64,000 nt of DNA, from the NCBI GenBank assembly GCA_022703445.1, contig JAKLDR010000006.1:1-64000 (forward strand). The letters run 5' to 3'. A program made the position numbers and the translations under genes. Position 1 is the stretch's first letter, and every line of letters begins with the position of its first letter. This DNA comes from Planctomycetota bacterium. GTDB lineage: Bacteria; Planctomycetota; SZUA-567; JAKLDR01. Of the stretch, positions 55,358-64,000 are shown piece after piece. The notes beneath the pieces were generated by a model. It saw only the letters and a list, made by a program, of their open reading frames with translations, searched no databases and was not told where the DNA came from.

Positions 55358-57271
55358 ATGTTTCTCTCCATCTTCAGCGACGAACTCGACGGTGATCTGC
55401 GCGAGGCTCTGCCCCTCCTTCAATCCTGGGGCTTCGAGCGCTGCGACCTCCGGGGCGCCATCTTCGGCAAGAAGCTGCACGACCTCGGCGCCGACGACCT
55501 CGTCGAGGTCAAACGACTGCTCCGGAAGCACGGGATGAAGCTCGGGGCCCTCGAGACCTCGCTGGCCAAGGTCCACCTGCCCGATGCCGAGCGACAGGGC
55601 GCCGAGCGCAAGAAGCTAGAGGCCATCATCCGCGCGGCCGACGAGCTTGACTGCCGCCTGGTTCGGGCGTTCAACTTTTGGCAGCCCGGGCAGGAGGGGA
55701 CGTTGGGAACCACCCCCGGAGCGCTCGAACGGGTCCTGGAGATGTTCCGCCCCATCGCCGACCGCGCCGCCCAGGCCGGACTGGTGCTGGCCATCGAGAA
55801 CTGCGGCCAGACCACCGAGGAAGCGTTGGCCGTTCTCGACGCCCTCGGCCGTCCGGAGTGGGGCCTGGCCTGGGACGCCTACAACACCTGGAACTCGACC
55901 GAACGCCGCGCCGACGAAGCCGCTTACATCGTCAAGAACGTCCGCCGCTCGAAGATGGTCCACGTGAAGGCCGAGAGCATCCTCCCGGAGCTGACCTCCG
56001 ACCCGGTCCCATGGGAACGGGTCCTGGCGGCCTGCCAGGCCGCGGGCCTGGCCGGGCCGGTCAGCATCGAGACCCATAACCCAAAGGGCAGTGGCTTGTC
56101 GGACACCGAAGCCAGCCTGCGAACGACCGAGCTGGTCCGCCGGGCCTGGCCGAAGTCCGAGGCTCGGAACGTCTATGCGGCGGCCGCGCCCCGGTCGCAG
56201 ACCGTGCGCTCCTATGAGGATAAGCCCGTTGGCTTTGTGGTCGTCGGATTGGGCATGGGCCGGGTGCGGGCCAGGGAGCTCCTGACCACGCCGGGTTGCG
56301 AACTGGTGGGTGTCTGCGATCGCGACGAGCAACTCGGCGCGAAGGCCGGGACGGAACTAGGGGTCCCGCACACCGCGGAGCTGGCTCCCTGGCTCAGGAA
56401 CCCGCGGGCCGAGGCGGTCCTGGTGGTCACGCCCACCGGTCTGCACGGGGCGCTGGCCGGCCAGGCGTTCGGGGCCGGCCGGCACGTCCTGACCACCAAG
56501 CCCATGGAAGCCTCGCTCCCGGCCGCCGACGAGATGATCGCCGCCGCCGAATCGGCTGATCGGTTCTTGGCGGTGGACTTTGGGCTCCGCCACGAGCAAA
56601 GGGTGCTCGACCTCAAGATGTCCGTGGAGAGCGGAGCCTTCGGCCGGCTCCTGTCCGCCACGGCAGCGCTGAAGGTGTTGCGCACCCCGGACTACTTCCG
56701 CAGAAAGGGTGGCTGGCGCGGGACCAAGAAGCTCGACGGGGGCGGCATTCTGTCCAATCAGGCCATCCACCACATCGACGAGATCATCTTCACTCTGGGC
56801 ATGCCTTCCGAGGTTCGCTGCGACATCTGGACGCAGAACCACGAGATCGAGGCAGAGGATCTGGGCACGGCCACCTGGCGTTACTGCAATGGCTTGGTGG
56901 TAACGTTCTTCGCCACCACCTGCTTCCCGGAGGACACCTGGTACGAGCGCCTGGAGGTCCACGGGACGGAGGCCGCCTGCCTGAGCACCCGCGGCGGTCC
57001 GGAGGGTGACAGCGTGCGCTGGTACCGTGCGGGGGCCTGGTCGGACCGACCACCGGTCCGGGCCGGGCGTCCCTGGCTCAACTCCATGGACAACCTGGCC
57101 GCGGCCATCCGCACCGGCGCCCCGCTGGTCTGTTCAGGCCGCGACGGCCGCCGCAGCCAGGCGGTGCTCGACGCCATGTATCGCTCGGCCGCCGCGGGAG
57201 GCGGGTGGACGGGAGTCGACGCGGGGCCACAGGAGAAGCCGTTGCCCAAGGCGGAGTTGGCAGCAAGATAG
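55358..57271 (+). CDS. fusion of sugar isomerase/epimerase (TIM barrel) and Gfo/Idh/MocA dehydrogenase
   Basis: A 637-residue fusion of two enzymes normally encoded separately. Residues about 1-270 are a xylose-isomerase-like TIM barrel (FERCDLRGAIFGKKLHD, LVLAIENCGQTTEEAL, WGLAWDAYNTWN, GPVSIETHNPKG). About 285-630 is a Gfo/Idh/MocA oxidoreductase with Rossmann motif FVVVGLGMGRVRARELL, VVTPTGLHGALAGQA and the KPMEASLPAADEMI segment in which Lys is the conserved EKP-type residue. GGILSNQAIHHIDEIIF carries the family catalytic region. It likely oxidises and isomerises the same sugar derivative, perhaps an inositol or a keto-sugar (inference). GGAAAGGAAG precedes the ATG. The next gene starts 11 bp downstream. 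Confidence 0.88.
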   Translation: MFLSIFSDELDGDLREALPLLQSWGFERCDLRGAIFGKKLHDLGADDLVEVKRLLRKHGMKLGALETSLAKVHLPDAERQGAERKKLEAIIRAADELDCRLVRAFNFWQPGQEGTLGTTPGALERVLEMFRPIADRAAQAGLVLAIENCGQTTEEALAVLDALGRPEWGLAWDAYNTWNSTERRADEAAYIVKNVRRSKMVHVKAESILPELTSDPVPWERVLAACQAAGLAGPVSIETHNPKGSGLSDTEASLRTTELVRRAWPKSEARNVYAAAAPRSQTVRSYEDKPVGFVVVGLGMGRVRARELLTTPGCELVGVCDRDEQLGAKAGTELGVPHTAELAPWLRNPRAEAVLVVTPTGLHGALAGQAFGAGRHVLTTKPMEASLPAADEMIAAAESADRFLAVDFGLRHEQRVLDLKMSVESGAFGRLLSATAALKVLRTPDYFRRKGGWRGTKKLDGGGILSNQAIHHIDEIIFTLGMPSEVRCDIWTQNHEIEAEDLGTATWRYCNGLVVTFFATTCFPEDTWYERLEVHGTEAACLSTRGGPEGDSVRWYRAGAWSDRPPVRAGRPWLNSMDNLAAAIRTGAPLVCSGRDGRRSQAVLDAMYRSAAAGGGWTGVDAGPQEKPLPKAELAAR

Positions 57272-57282
57272 AGGAGAAGGGC

Positions 57283-59937
57283 ATGAAGTCGGAAGTGCAG
57301 ATCGGATCGATCTTCGCGATGCTGCTGGCCACGGCGCAGACGTCGCGCGCGGCGGACGGCGGAGGCGCGGCCGACAACCCGGCCCTGAAGTCCGCTCCGG
57401 CCAACACCTGGGTCCGGTTGTCCTCGGAGGGGACCGGAGCGCGGCTCAGGCCGCTCTTCTACTTCGACCCGAACCTCGGCAAGTTCGTGGTCAGCGGAGG
57501 CGAGGCCAAGAAGGACGCCCACGCCGACACCGAGCACTTCGATGCGGCACTCGGCAAGTGGACCAACGTCTTTCCCGAGAACGCGCCCACCAAGACCGAG
57601 AGCGGCCCGAATAAAGCCCCGTGGGCCGACTTCGTTACCAAAACCGTGCCGCTGATGGCCGCCAAGGACGGCGTGGTGCGCATCATCCGGGGGGTCAACC
57701 CCTACGAGTGGGACCCGGGGTTGTACAATCAGTGGGCCTTCAATCCGGACGATGGCAAGGTCTACGCATACTTCTTCGACGCCACGCTGACGCTCGATCC
57801 GAAGACCGGCGTCTGGACGGACCTGAAGATTCCACGGTTCAACCAATGCCGGGATTACTTCCGGCTTATCTACGGAACGCTGGCCTACGACCCGGTGAAC
57901 AAGGAGATCGTCTCGATCGGCGGCACCAGCGATGAGGACGGCGGCACGCCGGGCACCTGGACCTTCAGCCCCGGCGGCAAGGAGTGGAAGAAACTCTCGC
58001 CGGGGTCGAAGGAACTCAAGGAGTTGAACGCCGAGGCCCGGGCCGCCCACACCAGCGCCGCGGCCTTCGTCAACGCCTGCCGCAATCGCTACCACGTCAC
58101 CGAGAGCGAGGCCGAGGCCAAGAAGGATCTGGCCGCCGGGGCCAACGAGGTGGCCGCCGCGCTGGAGAAGCTGGGCGCCAAGCTGGGCGCTGCCAAGCTC
58201 TCGGGGCTCGAGGCCAACGTCCCCAAGGCCGCGCTGGCTGCCCTGGAGAAGGCCGGCGCCGGGTTCAAGGCCATGGCCGGCAAGGTCGGCGGCAAGATCG
58301 CGAGCGAGACGATGGTCGAGGGCCAGGCCCTGGTCGAGGCCGTCGACCTTGCCGAGCGGGCGCTCGACACCGAACCCTGCGGCCGCGGGGCCTCCCAGGC
58401 GGTCACCTGCCACGGCAAGGACAAGGTCGTGCTCTTCGGCGGCTGCCGGCTGGACGGCTATTTGGCCGACACCTGGGTCTACGACTGCAAGACGCGCACC
58501 TGGGAGCAGCGCTGGCCGAAGGTGGCGCCCGCGCCGCGCGCCGGCCACGTGATGGCCTGGCTGCCCAAGAGCAAGAAAGTGGTGCTCTATGGAGCCATCC
58601 CGTTCGGCAGCGGCTACGGCTCGCCGCACGGCAACGCGCCGGCTCCCCAGGACCTGTGGACCTACGACGTCGACGCCAACGAATGGAAGCTGCTGGCCGG
58701 GCCGTCGAAGGACGGGCCGGTCGAAGCCTTCGGGGCCGCGGACTCCAGCGACGCCTTCGTCGTCATGGGCGTGGAGAAATATACCGGCCGGGTTACCTGT
58801 GGCATGAGGGTCGACCCGGGCGCGGCCGATGCCGGTTCGGATAAGGCCGGGGTGGCGCCCGGTTCGGCCAAGATCGTCTTCGACACGCCGGCGGACTACG
58901 ACCGGGTCGCCAAGCCCGACCCGGAAGCCATCGCCAAGCTGTTCAAGGAGATGCCCGCCAACCAGTGGACGGTGATGCCCAAGCCGCCCAAAAACCCCAA
59001 CGGACATCCCTGGGGCACGACGCCCTACGACACCTTGCGCCACCAGTGGCTGTCCTTTGGCGGAGGTCACAGCGTCTGCCACCTCACCGACGTGGCCCAC
59101 TACAGCCTGCGCACCGCGACCTGGAGCCAGGGCTACGGCGAGGAGTTCCCCTACCAGAACGCCAGTTTCAGCGCCTTCTTCAACCAGACCTTCCGGAACC
59201 GGCCGACCGTGCCCATTCACCTGTGGGATGGCGCGGCCTTCGACCAGGTCTCCAGCAAGGTAGTCTTCTGCATGCGCGGCGGGACCTGGGTCTACGACCC
59301 GGCCTCGCGCGAGTGGGAATACCCGCCAGTCTGGCAGAACGGCGGCGGGACCAAGGTCAACATGTGCAGCACGCCCAAGGGCGTGGTTTACTGGGACGCC
59401 GGCGGGAACCTGCATCTCTACGATGTCAAAGGCCGGGCCTGGAGCAAGCTGCCCCTCAAGGGCGCCAGGCTGCCGATGGCCTACGGCGACACCGCCGGCA
59501 TCTGCTACGACTCTAAGCGCGACTGCCTGTGGGCCTCGAACGGCGGCAACCCGATGTACCGCTACGACATGAAGAGCGGCGAGCTGGCCGTCGATTCCTC
59601 GCCCGGGTCGCCGGTGGGCCTCTACATGCGCTCCCCGGCGTACATTCCGGAGCTGGACATGGTGCTCTCCTCCGGCCGGCAGAACGGCCCGAACGGCGAG
59701 GTCGGCAACCTGGCCTACGACATCGAGGGCAAGAAATGGGTCGGCCTGGTCCTGCCCTGCAGCGACGGGAAGCCACGAATCGAAAAGGATTTCCCACACA
59801 ATAGCTCCGTGGCCTACGACCCGAAGCTGAAGCTGGCTCTGTTTTACTCCGGTGAGCAATGGATCCTGGCCGCGCGCCTGGAGAAGGCCGGGCTCAAGAC
59901 CTTCGAGCCGGCGATGGTTGGCGCCGGCAAGAAGTGA
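57283..59937 (+). CDS. secreted kelch-like beta-propeller protein, paralogue of the sigma-kelch extension
   Basis: An 884-residue protein with a signal peptide (IGSIFAMLLATAQTSRAA). Kelch-type blades start near residue 40 (SAPANTWVRLSSEGTGARLR) and include VVLFGGCRLDGYLADTWVYD and YDTLRHQWLSFGGGHSVCHL. A helical insert rich in Ala/Lys (about 245-365) interrupts the propeller. The same plan and many of the same motifs are in the sigma-kelch protein: NTWV near the start, DTWVYDCKTR, AGH...WLP, GGGH, VPIH and the inserted helical region. Here no sigma domain or membrane span is present. GAGGAGAAGG precedes the ATG. Carbohydrate sensing or processing is suggested by the neighbours. Confidence 0.82.
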   Translation: MKSEVQIGSIFAMLLATAQTSRAADGGGAADNPALKSAPANTWVRLSSEGTGARLRPLFYFDPNLGKFVVSGGEAKKDAHADTEHFDAALGKWTNVFPENAPTKTESGPNKAPWADFVTKTVPLMAAKDGVVRIIRGVNPYEWDPGLYNQWAFNPDDGKVYAYFFDATLTLDPKTGVWTDLKIPRFNQCRDYFRLIYGTLAYDPVNKEIVSIGGTSDEDGGTPGTWTFSPGGKEWKKLSPGSKELKELNAEARAAHTSAAAFVNACRNRYHVTESEAEAKKDLAAGANEVAAALEKLGAKLGAAKLSGLEANVPKAALAALEKAGAGFKAMAGKVGGKIASETMVEGQALVEAVDLAERALDTEPCGRGASQAVTCHGKDKVVLFGGCRLDGYLADTWVYDCKTRTWEQRWPKVAPAPRAGHVMAWLPKSKKVVLYGAIPFGSGYGSPHGNAPAPQDLWTYDVDANEWKLLAGPSKDGPVEAFGAADSSDAFVVMGVEKYTGRVTCGMRVDPGAADAGSDKAGVAPGSAKIVFDTPADYDRVAKPDPEAIAKLFKEMPANQWTVMPKPPKNPNGHPWGTTPYDTLRHQWLSFGGGHSVCHLTDVAHYSLRTATWSQGYGEEFPYQNASFSAFFNQTFRNRPTVPIHLWDGAAFDQVSSKVVFCMRGGTWVYDPASREWEYPPVWQNGGGTKVNMCSTPKGVVYWDAGGNLHLYDVKGRAWSKLPLKGARLPMAYGDTAGICYDSKRDCLWASNGGNPMYRYDMKSGELAVDSSPGSPVGLYMRSPAYIPELDMVLSSGRQNGPNGEVGNLAYDIEGKKWVGLVLPCSDGKPRIEKDFPHNSSVAYDPKLKLALFYSGEQWILAARLEKAGLKTFEPAMVGAGKK

Positions 59938-59963
59938 ACAACCGCGAAGACGAGGAGACAGCC

Positions 59964-62612
59964 ATGATGCGAATGAACCTAATGAAAGTGTGGGCCTTGC
60001 TGTGTCTCGCGGCAGTCACTGCTTCGGGGGCGGAGCCGAAGGCCGGGGCGGAGCCAGCCGTTTCCCTCACCAGCTACTGGCGCTACCTGGTGACCGTCCG
60101 TCCGCCGGTGACGTCGGAGCCCTTCGTTAACGATAAGGGCCAGAAGTTCACCGAGGTGCCCGTCCGGCGCTGCGCCTGGGGCGGTGCGGTCCGCTCGGTC
60201 AGCGCCTTTGCCGACCCACCGGTTGGGTGGGAGGCCACCGATTTCGACGACTCCGCTTGGCCGGTCCAACGCGCACCGGTGTGCACGGGCCCTGCGCTGC
60301 TGGAGGATCACTTCTGGGACCAGCCGCAGGACGTGCGTCGGCTGGTCGGCCGCATCCGGTTCGACGTGCCGGACCCCGCGGCGGTGAAGCGGATATCGCT
60401 CTCCGTGACGTACCGGGGAGGGGCCATGGTTTATCTCAACGGGGAGGAGGTGGCCCGGAAGCACCTGGCTGCCGGTGCGCTCAAGCCCGATGACTACGCC
60501 GAGGGCTATCCCAAGGGCGCCTACATGCCGGCCGACGAGAACGAGGGGAAGGTGGCTGGGAAAAGGACGCACTACGGTTTGTGGAGCAATGCCATCATTG
60601 AATCGTGGCACGGCCGCAATACGAAGTGGAAAGATACCCCCGAAATCCTGGCCGTTGCGGAAAAGGTGTACAACCTCCGGAATCGCACCACCGGCCCCGT
60701 GGAAATCCCCGGGAACCGGCTGCGCAAGGGGGCCAATGTGCTGGCCATCGAGGTGCGCCAGGCGGCCATCGCCCCGGTGGCGCATAGTTGGACCCAATAT
60801 CCCAACGCACACGCGACCACCTGGTGGGGCCATCTCTGGGTGGAGGACCTGTCGCTCGTGGCCGAGCCCGAGGGATCGGTCCGGCCCGTCAGCCGTCCTT
60901 CGGGTGTTCAGCTCTGGGGCGAGGACATCCACCGCTGGGTGTTCAACGCCGACTTCCTGGAGCCGGGCGTGAAGGCCCGGCCGGTCGAGATCGTCGCCGC
61001 CCGGGGCGGACAGTTCTCCGGGCAGGCGGTGATCGGCTCGTCCGCCGCCCTGGGCAATCTCACGGCGACGGTGAGCGACCTGACCGGCGGCGGGGGCGCC
61101 GTGATCCCCTCCGCGGCGGTCCTGGTGCGCTACGGCATCCCCACACCCCTGCCAGCCATCGAGAACTACACCAAGGGCAGCATGCGCACCGATTTCCACG
61201 TGCGGGCCATGTATCGGCACGCCAAATCGATGGGCATCGCGAACTGGTCGCTGGAGGCATTCGGGAAGCTGGCGTTCTTCGACCGGTTGAGCGCCACTCC
61301 GCCGGCCGGCGTGCCGGCCGGCTCCAGCCAGACCATCTGGCTGACGGTGAGCGTCCCGAAGGACGCCGCACCCGGCGAATACCGGGGGAAACTCACCGTC
61401 CGGGCCGCGGGTATGCCCGAGGGCGCCCTGGACGTGAAGGTCGCCGTGACCGGGTTCACCCTCCCCCCGCCGCCGGAATGGACCACCTTCGCGGGCATCG
61501 AGGAGTCGCCGTATTCCGTGGCCAAGGGCTACAACCTGGCCCCCTGGAGCGAGGAGCACTGGAAACGGGTCGAGCAGTGCGTCGAGTGGCTCGGCGGCCT
61601 GGGCAACAATCTGGTGCAGGTGCCGTTGATCTGCAACACCGAGATGGGCAACGCCGAGTCCATGGTGCCCTGGGTCAAGAAGGGCGATGGGTACGAATAT
61701 GACTGGACCTTGTTGGATCGCTTCCTGGGACTGGCGCGCAGGAACTACCGGAAGCCGCTGGCGCTGACGGCGCACGTTCACCAGATTGAGACTGTCAAGA
61801 ACCCGAAAGTAGCGGTCACTTTGGTGGACGGGGCAACCAGAGCCACCCTGGACTTGGGTGCGCCCGGAACGCCGGAGTTCAACAAGCTGTGGATGCCGTT
61901 CGCCAAGGCCTTCGTCGCGCACGTCAGGGAAAAGCAGTTGGCCGATTCGATCCACTGGGGGATCTTCTACGATTTCGCGCCTCCCACGCTGCTCACCATG
62001 GCCTCCGATCTGGCCCGCGAGCTGCCCGAGGTGGGCTGGTCGCGTTCGAGCCACGACGGCGAAGGGCGAAAACCATTTACCAAGGAGAACGGGGCCCGGG
62101 TCACGCTGGACGCGCACATCCGTGGTTTCGACGAGCCAGACTGGGCTCGCGGCGGCGTCGGCCGCAAGGGCTGGAGCCGGACCGACCTCAACGTCCTCTA
62201 TCCCCGGTGCGGCGGGACACTCATAGCCTTGAACGGTTTGCCGCCGCGCTGGCATTTGCGGGAACTCCCGGAAGTAGCCATCATGAGCAGCGCCCGCGGT
62301 TTCGGCCGGGTTGCCGCCAATTACTGGGAGCGCGACGCAGGCGGCTGGTACACGCCGTCCATACTCCACATCCTCTATCCCGGCAAGGACCGGGTGGACG
62401 GCAGCGTCCAGTACGAGATGCTTCGCGAGGGGCTGCAGGAATGCGAAGCCCGAATCGCGATCGAGAAGAAGAACGCAGAGGCGACCATCCTCAAGGAGCG
62501 CGCCCGCGCGGCCATGTTCCTGCCGGGCGGCCTCGGCAACTCCCGTTCCGGGGAATTCTACGGCGGCTGGCAGGAACGTTCACGTGCGCTCTACGAGGCG
62601 GCTGCCAGGTGA
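59964..62612 (+). CDS. secreted glycoside hydrolase-like protein (GH123/DUF4091 type)
   Basis: An 882-residue exported protein (signal MKVWALLCLAAVTASGA). Residues about 20-310 include a jelly-roll module with GGAMVYLNGEEVAR and GNRLRKGANVLAIEVRQAAI, like those of galactose-binding domains. About 330-500 is an immunoglobulin-like domain (QTIWLTVSVPKDAAPGEYRG) and about 510-860 a TIM barrel with WTTFAGIEESPYSVAKGY and the C-terminal DUF4091-like part. GH123-related enzymes act on N-acetylgalactosaminides; activity here is a guess. It starts 26 bp after the kelch gene and looks co-transcribed with it. The catalytic Asp/Glu pair cannot be assigned from sequence alone. Confidence 0.75.
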   Translation: MMRMNLMKVWALLCLAAVTASGAEPKAGAEPAVSLTSYWRYLVTVRPPVTSEPFVNDKGQKFTEVPVRRCAWGGAVRSVSAFADPPVGWEATDFDDSAWPVQRAPVCTGPALLEDHFWDQPQDVRRLVGRIRFDVPDPAAVKRISLSVTYRGGAMVYLNGEEVARKHLAAGALKPDDYAEGYPKGAYMPADENEGKVAGKRTHYGLWSNAIIESWHGRNTKWKDTPEILAVAEKVYNLRNRTTGPVEIPGNRLRKGANVLAIEVRQAAIAPVAHSWTQYPNAHATTWWGHLWVEDLSLVAEPEGSVRPVSRPSGVQLWGEDIHRWVFNADFLEPGVKARPVEIVAARGGQFSGQAVIGSSAALGNLTATVSDLTGGGGAVIPSAAVLVRYGIPTPLPAIENYTKGSMRTDFHVRAMYRHAKSMGIANWSLEAFGKLAFFDRLSATPPAGVPAGSSQTIWLTVSVPKDAAPGEYRGKLTVRAAGMPEGALDVKVAVTGFTLPPPPEWTTFAGIEESPYSVAKGYNLAPWSEEHWKRVEQCVEWLGGLGNNLVQVPLICNTEMGNAESMVPWVKKGDGYEYDWTLLDRFLGLARRNYRKPLALTAHVHQIETVKNPKVAVTLVDGATRATLDLGAPGTPEFNKLWMPFAKAFVAHVREKQLADSIHWGIFYDFAPPTLLTMASDLARELPEVGWSRSSHDGEGRKPFTKENGARVTLDAHIRGFDEPDWARGGVGRKGWSRTDLNVLYPRCGGTLIALNGLPPRWHLRELPEVAIMSSARGFGRVAANYWERDAGGWYTPSILHILYPGKDRVDGSVQYEMLREGLQECEARIAIEKKNAEATILKERARAAMFLPGGLGNSRSGEFYGGWQERSRALYEAAAR

Positions 62613-62682
62613 GGGAGCGCCAACTTCTTCGGCTTGCCGCCACGCTCTTCGGGCATAGAATCTCTCCTTGGGAGAAACGCCC

Positions 62683-63444
62683 GTGGAGCATCTACCGGCA
62701 GAGCGCCTGATCAGCGCCGGCCACGTCCGGCCGGACCCGGGGTGGGCGATCTCGGCCCACTCCCACCCCTTCCACGAGGTCATCGCCGTGGTCCGCGGGC
62801 GCATGCGCGTCCGGATGCACGGCCAGGAGTTCGCCGCCGGCCCGGGCGAGGTCTTCCTCTACGCGGCCGGCACCGCCCACGAGGAGGCCAGCGACCGGCG
62901 CAACCCGGTCGAGACCTACTTCATGGCCTTCGAGCACCCGGCCTTCTCCGCCGGGCTGCCGCCCAAGTTCCGCGACGCGCGCGGCCGGATCGGGCTGCTC
63001 ATCTCCTGGCTGGCGGCCGAGCACCCGGCCGCCACGGCCCGTCAGAAGGGACTGGTCGAGGCCATCTTCCGGGCTTCCGTCGCCGAGGCGCTGCGCGCGG
63101 CCTCGGAAGTCGAGGCCTACGGGCTGGCGGCTAAGATGCGCGCCTGGATGCGCGAGCGCCTGGGCGAGCCGCTCTCCCTCGACGCCCTGGCCGCCCAGGC
63201 GGGGATGGGCCGCTACCAGTTCCTGCGGGCCTTCAAGCGCTCGGCCGGGCACACCCCGATGCAGGAGCTGCGGCTGCTGCGCCTGGAGAAGGCCAAGTTC
63301 CTGCTGCTGACCACCGACCTGCCGCTCAAAGCCATCGCGCCCGAGGTGGGCATCGGCGACGAGTACCAGCTCTCCAAGCTCTTCCGCAAGGAGTTCGGCA
63401 TGCCGCCGGGAGAACTGCGCAGGTCGATGGCGGCCGAGCGCTGA
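62683..63444 (+). CDS. AraC-family transcriptional regulator
   Basis: A 253-residue regulator with a cupin domain (about 15-100, AISAHSHPFHEVIAVVRGRM, GPGEVFLYAAGTAHEE) and a C-terminal AraC DNA-binding domain (LSLDALAAQAGMGRYQFLRA, IAPEVGIGDEYQLSKLFRKE). The start is GTG at 62683, chosen because GGGAGA stands 8 bp upstream; a TTG at 62668 would add five residues and has no such site. It lies 70 bp after the GH123-like gene and may control the upstream carbohydrate genes. This is the second AraC member of the locus. Confidence 0.9.
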   Translation: MEHLPAERLISAGHVRPDPGWAISAHSHPFHEVIAVVRGRMRVRMHGQEFAAGPGEVFLYAAGTAHEEASDRRNPVETYFMAFEHPAFSAGLPPKFRDARGRIGLLISWLAAEHPAATARQKGLVEAIFRASVAEALRAASEVEAYGLAAKMRAWMRERLGEPLSLDALAAQAGMGRYQFLRAFKRSAGHTPMQELRLLRLEKAKFLLLTTDLPLKAIAPEVGIGDEYQLSKLFRKEFGMPPGELRRSMAAER

Positions 63445-63470
63445 ACGCCCCGCCGGGTCGCGCCGCAGCG

Positions 63471-64000
63471 CTACGGCCGCGGGGCTCCGATCGTCAGGAG
63501 ATCCTTGATCCGGCTGTGGATCAGGCGCAGGTCGGCCTCCGAAAGGCCGGCTTCGGAGATCAGCTTCTTGGCTCCGTCCACCGACTTGATGTGGCTGTCG
63601 GTCAGCTTGCCGGCGGCGGGGCTGGCCTCGGTGCCGGCCATGACCAGGAGCATGTGCATGCCGGCGGCCACCCGCTTCATCGTGGCCTTCATCTCGGCAT
63701 CGTCCTTGAAGCCGCTGTCCTTGGACAGGTTCTGCATCTTGGCGGCCATGGCCATCGGGTCGGCGCTCCCGCCCTGCTGGAGTTCCAGCATGCCCTTGTT
63801 GTACCGCACGTAGCTGTCGACGTTCTGCTCGGTCAGCTTGGCGTCGGCGGCCAGCGAGCCCTTGATGTCGGCAAAGGCCTTCTCGGGGAACGGGAAGGCC
63901 TGGGCGGGCTGGGCCGGGCTCGCGGCCCCGGGCTTGCCGCCGCCGGGCGCGGGCTTGCCGCCGCCGTCCCCGCCGCCGCAGCCGAAGAGCAAAGCCGAAA
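63471..64000 (-). CDS. putative lipoprotein, partial (5' end beyond the window)
   Basis: At least 176 residues are visible; the start is past the right edge. The first readable residues SALLFGCGGGDGGG contain a lipobox-like LFGC, so the Cys is probably the lipidated first residue of the mature protein. A Gly/Pro/Ala linker follows and then a helical domain (about 40-170) rich in Lys, Ala and Met with no family that I recognise. It converges on the AraC gene with a 26-bp gap. Confidence 0.65.
   Translation of the reverse strand, partial: SALLFGCGGGDGGGKPAPGGGKPGAASPAQPAQAFPFPEKAFADIKGSLAADAKLTEQNVDSYVRYNKGMLELQQGGSADPMAMAAKMQNLSKDSGFKDDAEMKATMKRVAAGMHMLLVMAGTEASPAAGKLTDSHIKSVDGAKKLISEAGLSEADLRLIHSRIKDLLTIGAPRP

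Overview
The window is very GC-rich and looks like chromosome from an anaerobic bacterium, probably a Planctomycetota/PVC-type lineage or a neighbouring uncultured phylum. The evidence is an ECF sigma factor with a long membrane-anchored C-terminal extension, many TPR proteins, a squalene-cyclase-fold protein with a TonB-like N-terminus, DUF4388, FHA and MshEN/PilZ proteins, several secreted carbohydrate-active enzymes, and abundant palindromic repeats between genes. Anaerobic metabolism is indicated by a double-cubane-cluster reductase with its activase, a selenocysteine system, and methyl-branch genes of the Wood-Ljungdahl pathway. The phylum is an inference, since no rRNA is present.

Layout. 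1-6600 (all minus) is a selenium/low-potential redox unit: tRNA-Sec, selA, selB, a small membrane protein that may itself be a selenoprotein, a NapH/CcoG-like membrane ferredoxin, a double-cubane-cluster protein and the start of its ATP-dependent activase. 6700-13500 holds a TIM-barrel isomerase, MarC, a large TPR/metallopeptidase protein and a beta-helix protein. 13489-18503 (minus) holds an ECF sigma/transmembrane/kelch fusion, a small membrane protein and glycine C-acetyltransferase. 18878-23738 holds a secreted GH-A-like glycosidase, an HtrA protease and an FmdB-type zinc ribbon. 23952-30602 holds an RND efflux adaptor and pump and a DUF4388-TPR protein. 30762-34436 is mfd, carrying three in-frame repeat elements. 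34455-41464 holds membrane/TPR proteins of unknown role, a PpiD-like chaperone and an FHA protein. 41588-47083 (minus) is an fhs / FAD-FeS-MvhD fusion / metV / metF operon. 47322-52728 (minus) holds a GspE-family ATPase with a ferritin-like N-terminus, a PilZ-MshEN-PilZ protein and a squalene-cyclase-fold protein. 52762-63444 is a carbohydrate locus with two AraC regulators, a GH4 enzyme, an isomerase-dehydrogenase fusion, a secreted kelch protein (paralogue of the sigma-kelch fusion) and a GH123/DUF4091-like protein. A lipoprotein gene runs off the right end.

Standing out from the gene content is a set of inverted or tandem repeats built from 7-bp units, each locus with its own heptamer. They lie between genes, between selA and selB, and inside the mfd coding sequence. 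Perfect or near-perfect palindromes containing GTAGGGGC also occur inside the sigma-kelch gene and across the stop codons of two convergent genes. Several promoters share a TTGCGC-like -35 and a TACCAT/TATAAT-like -10 with 16-17 bp spacing.
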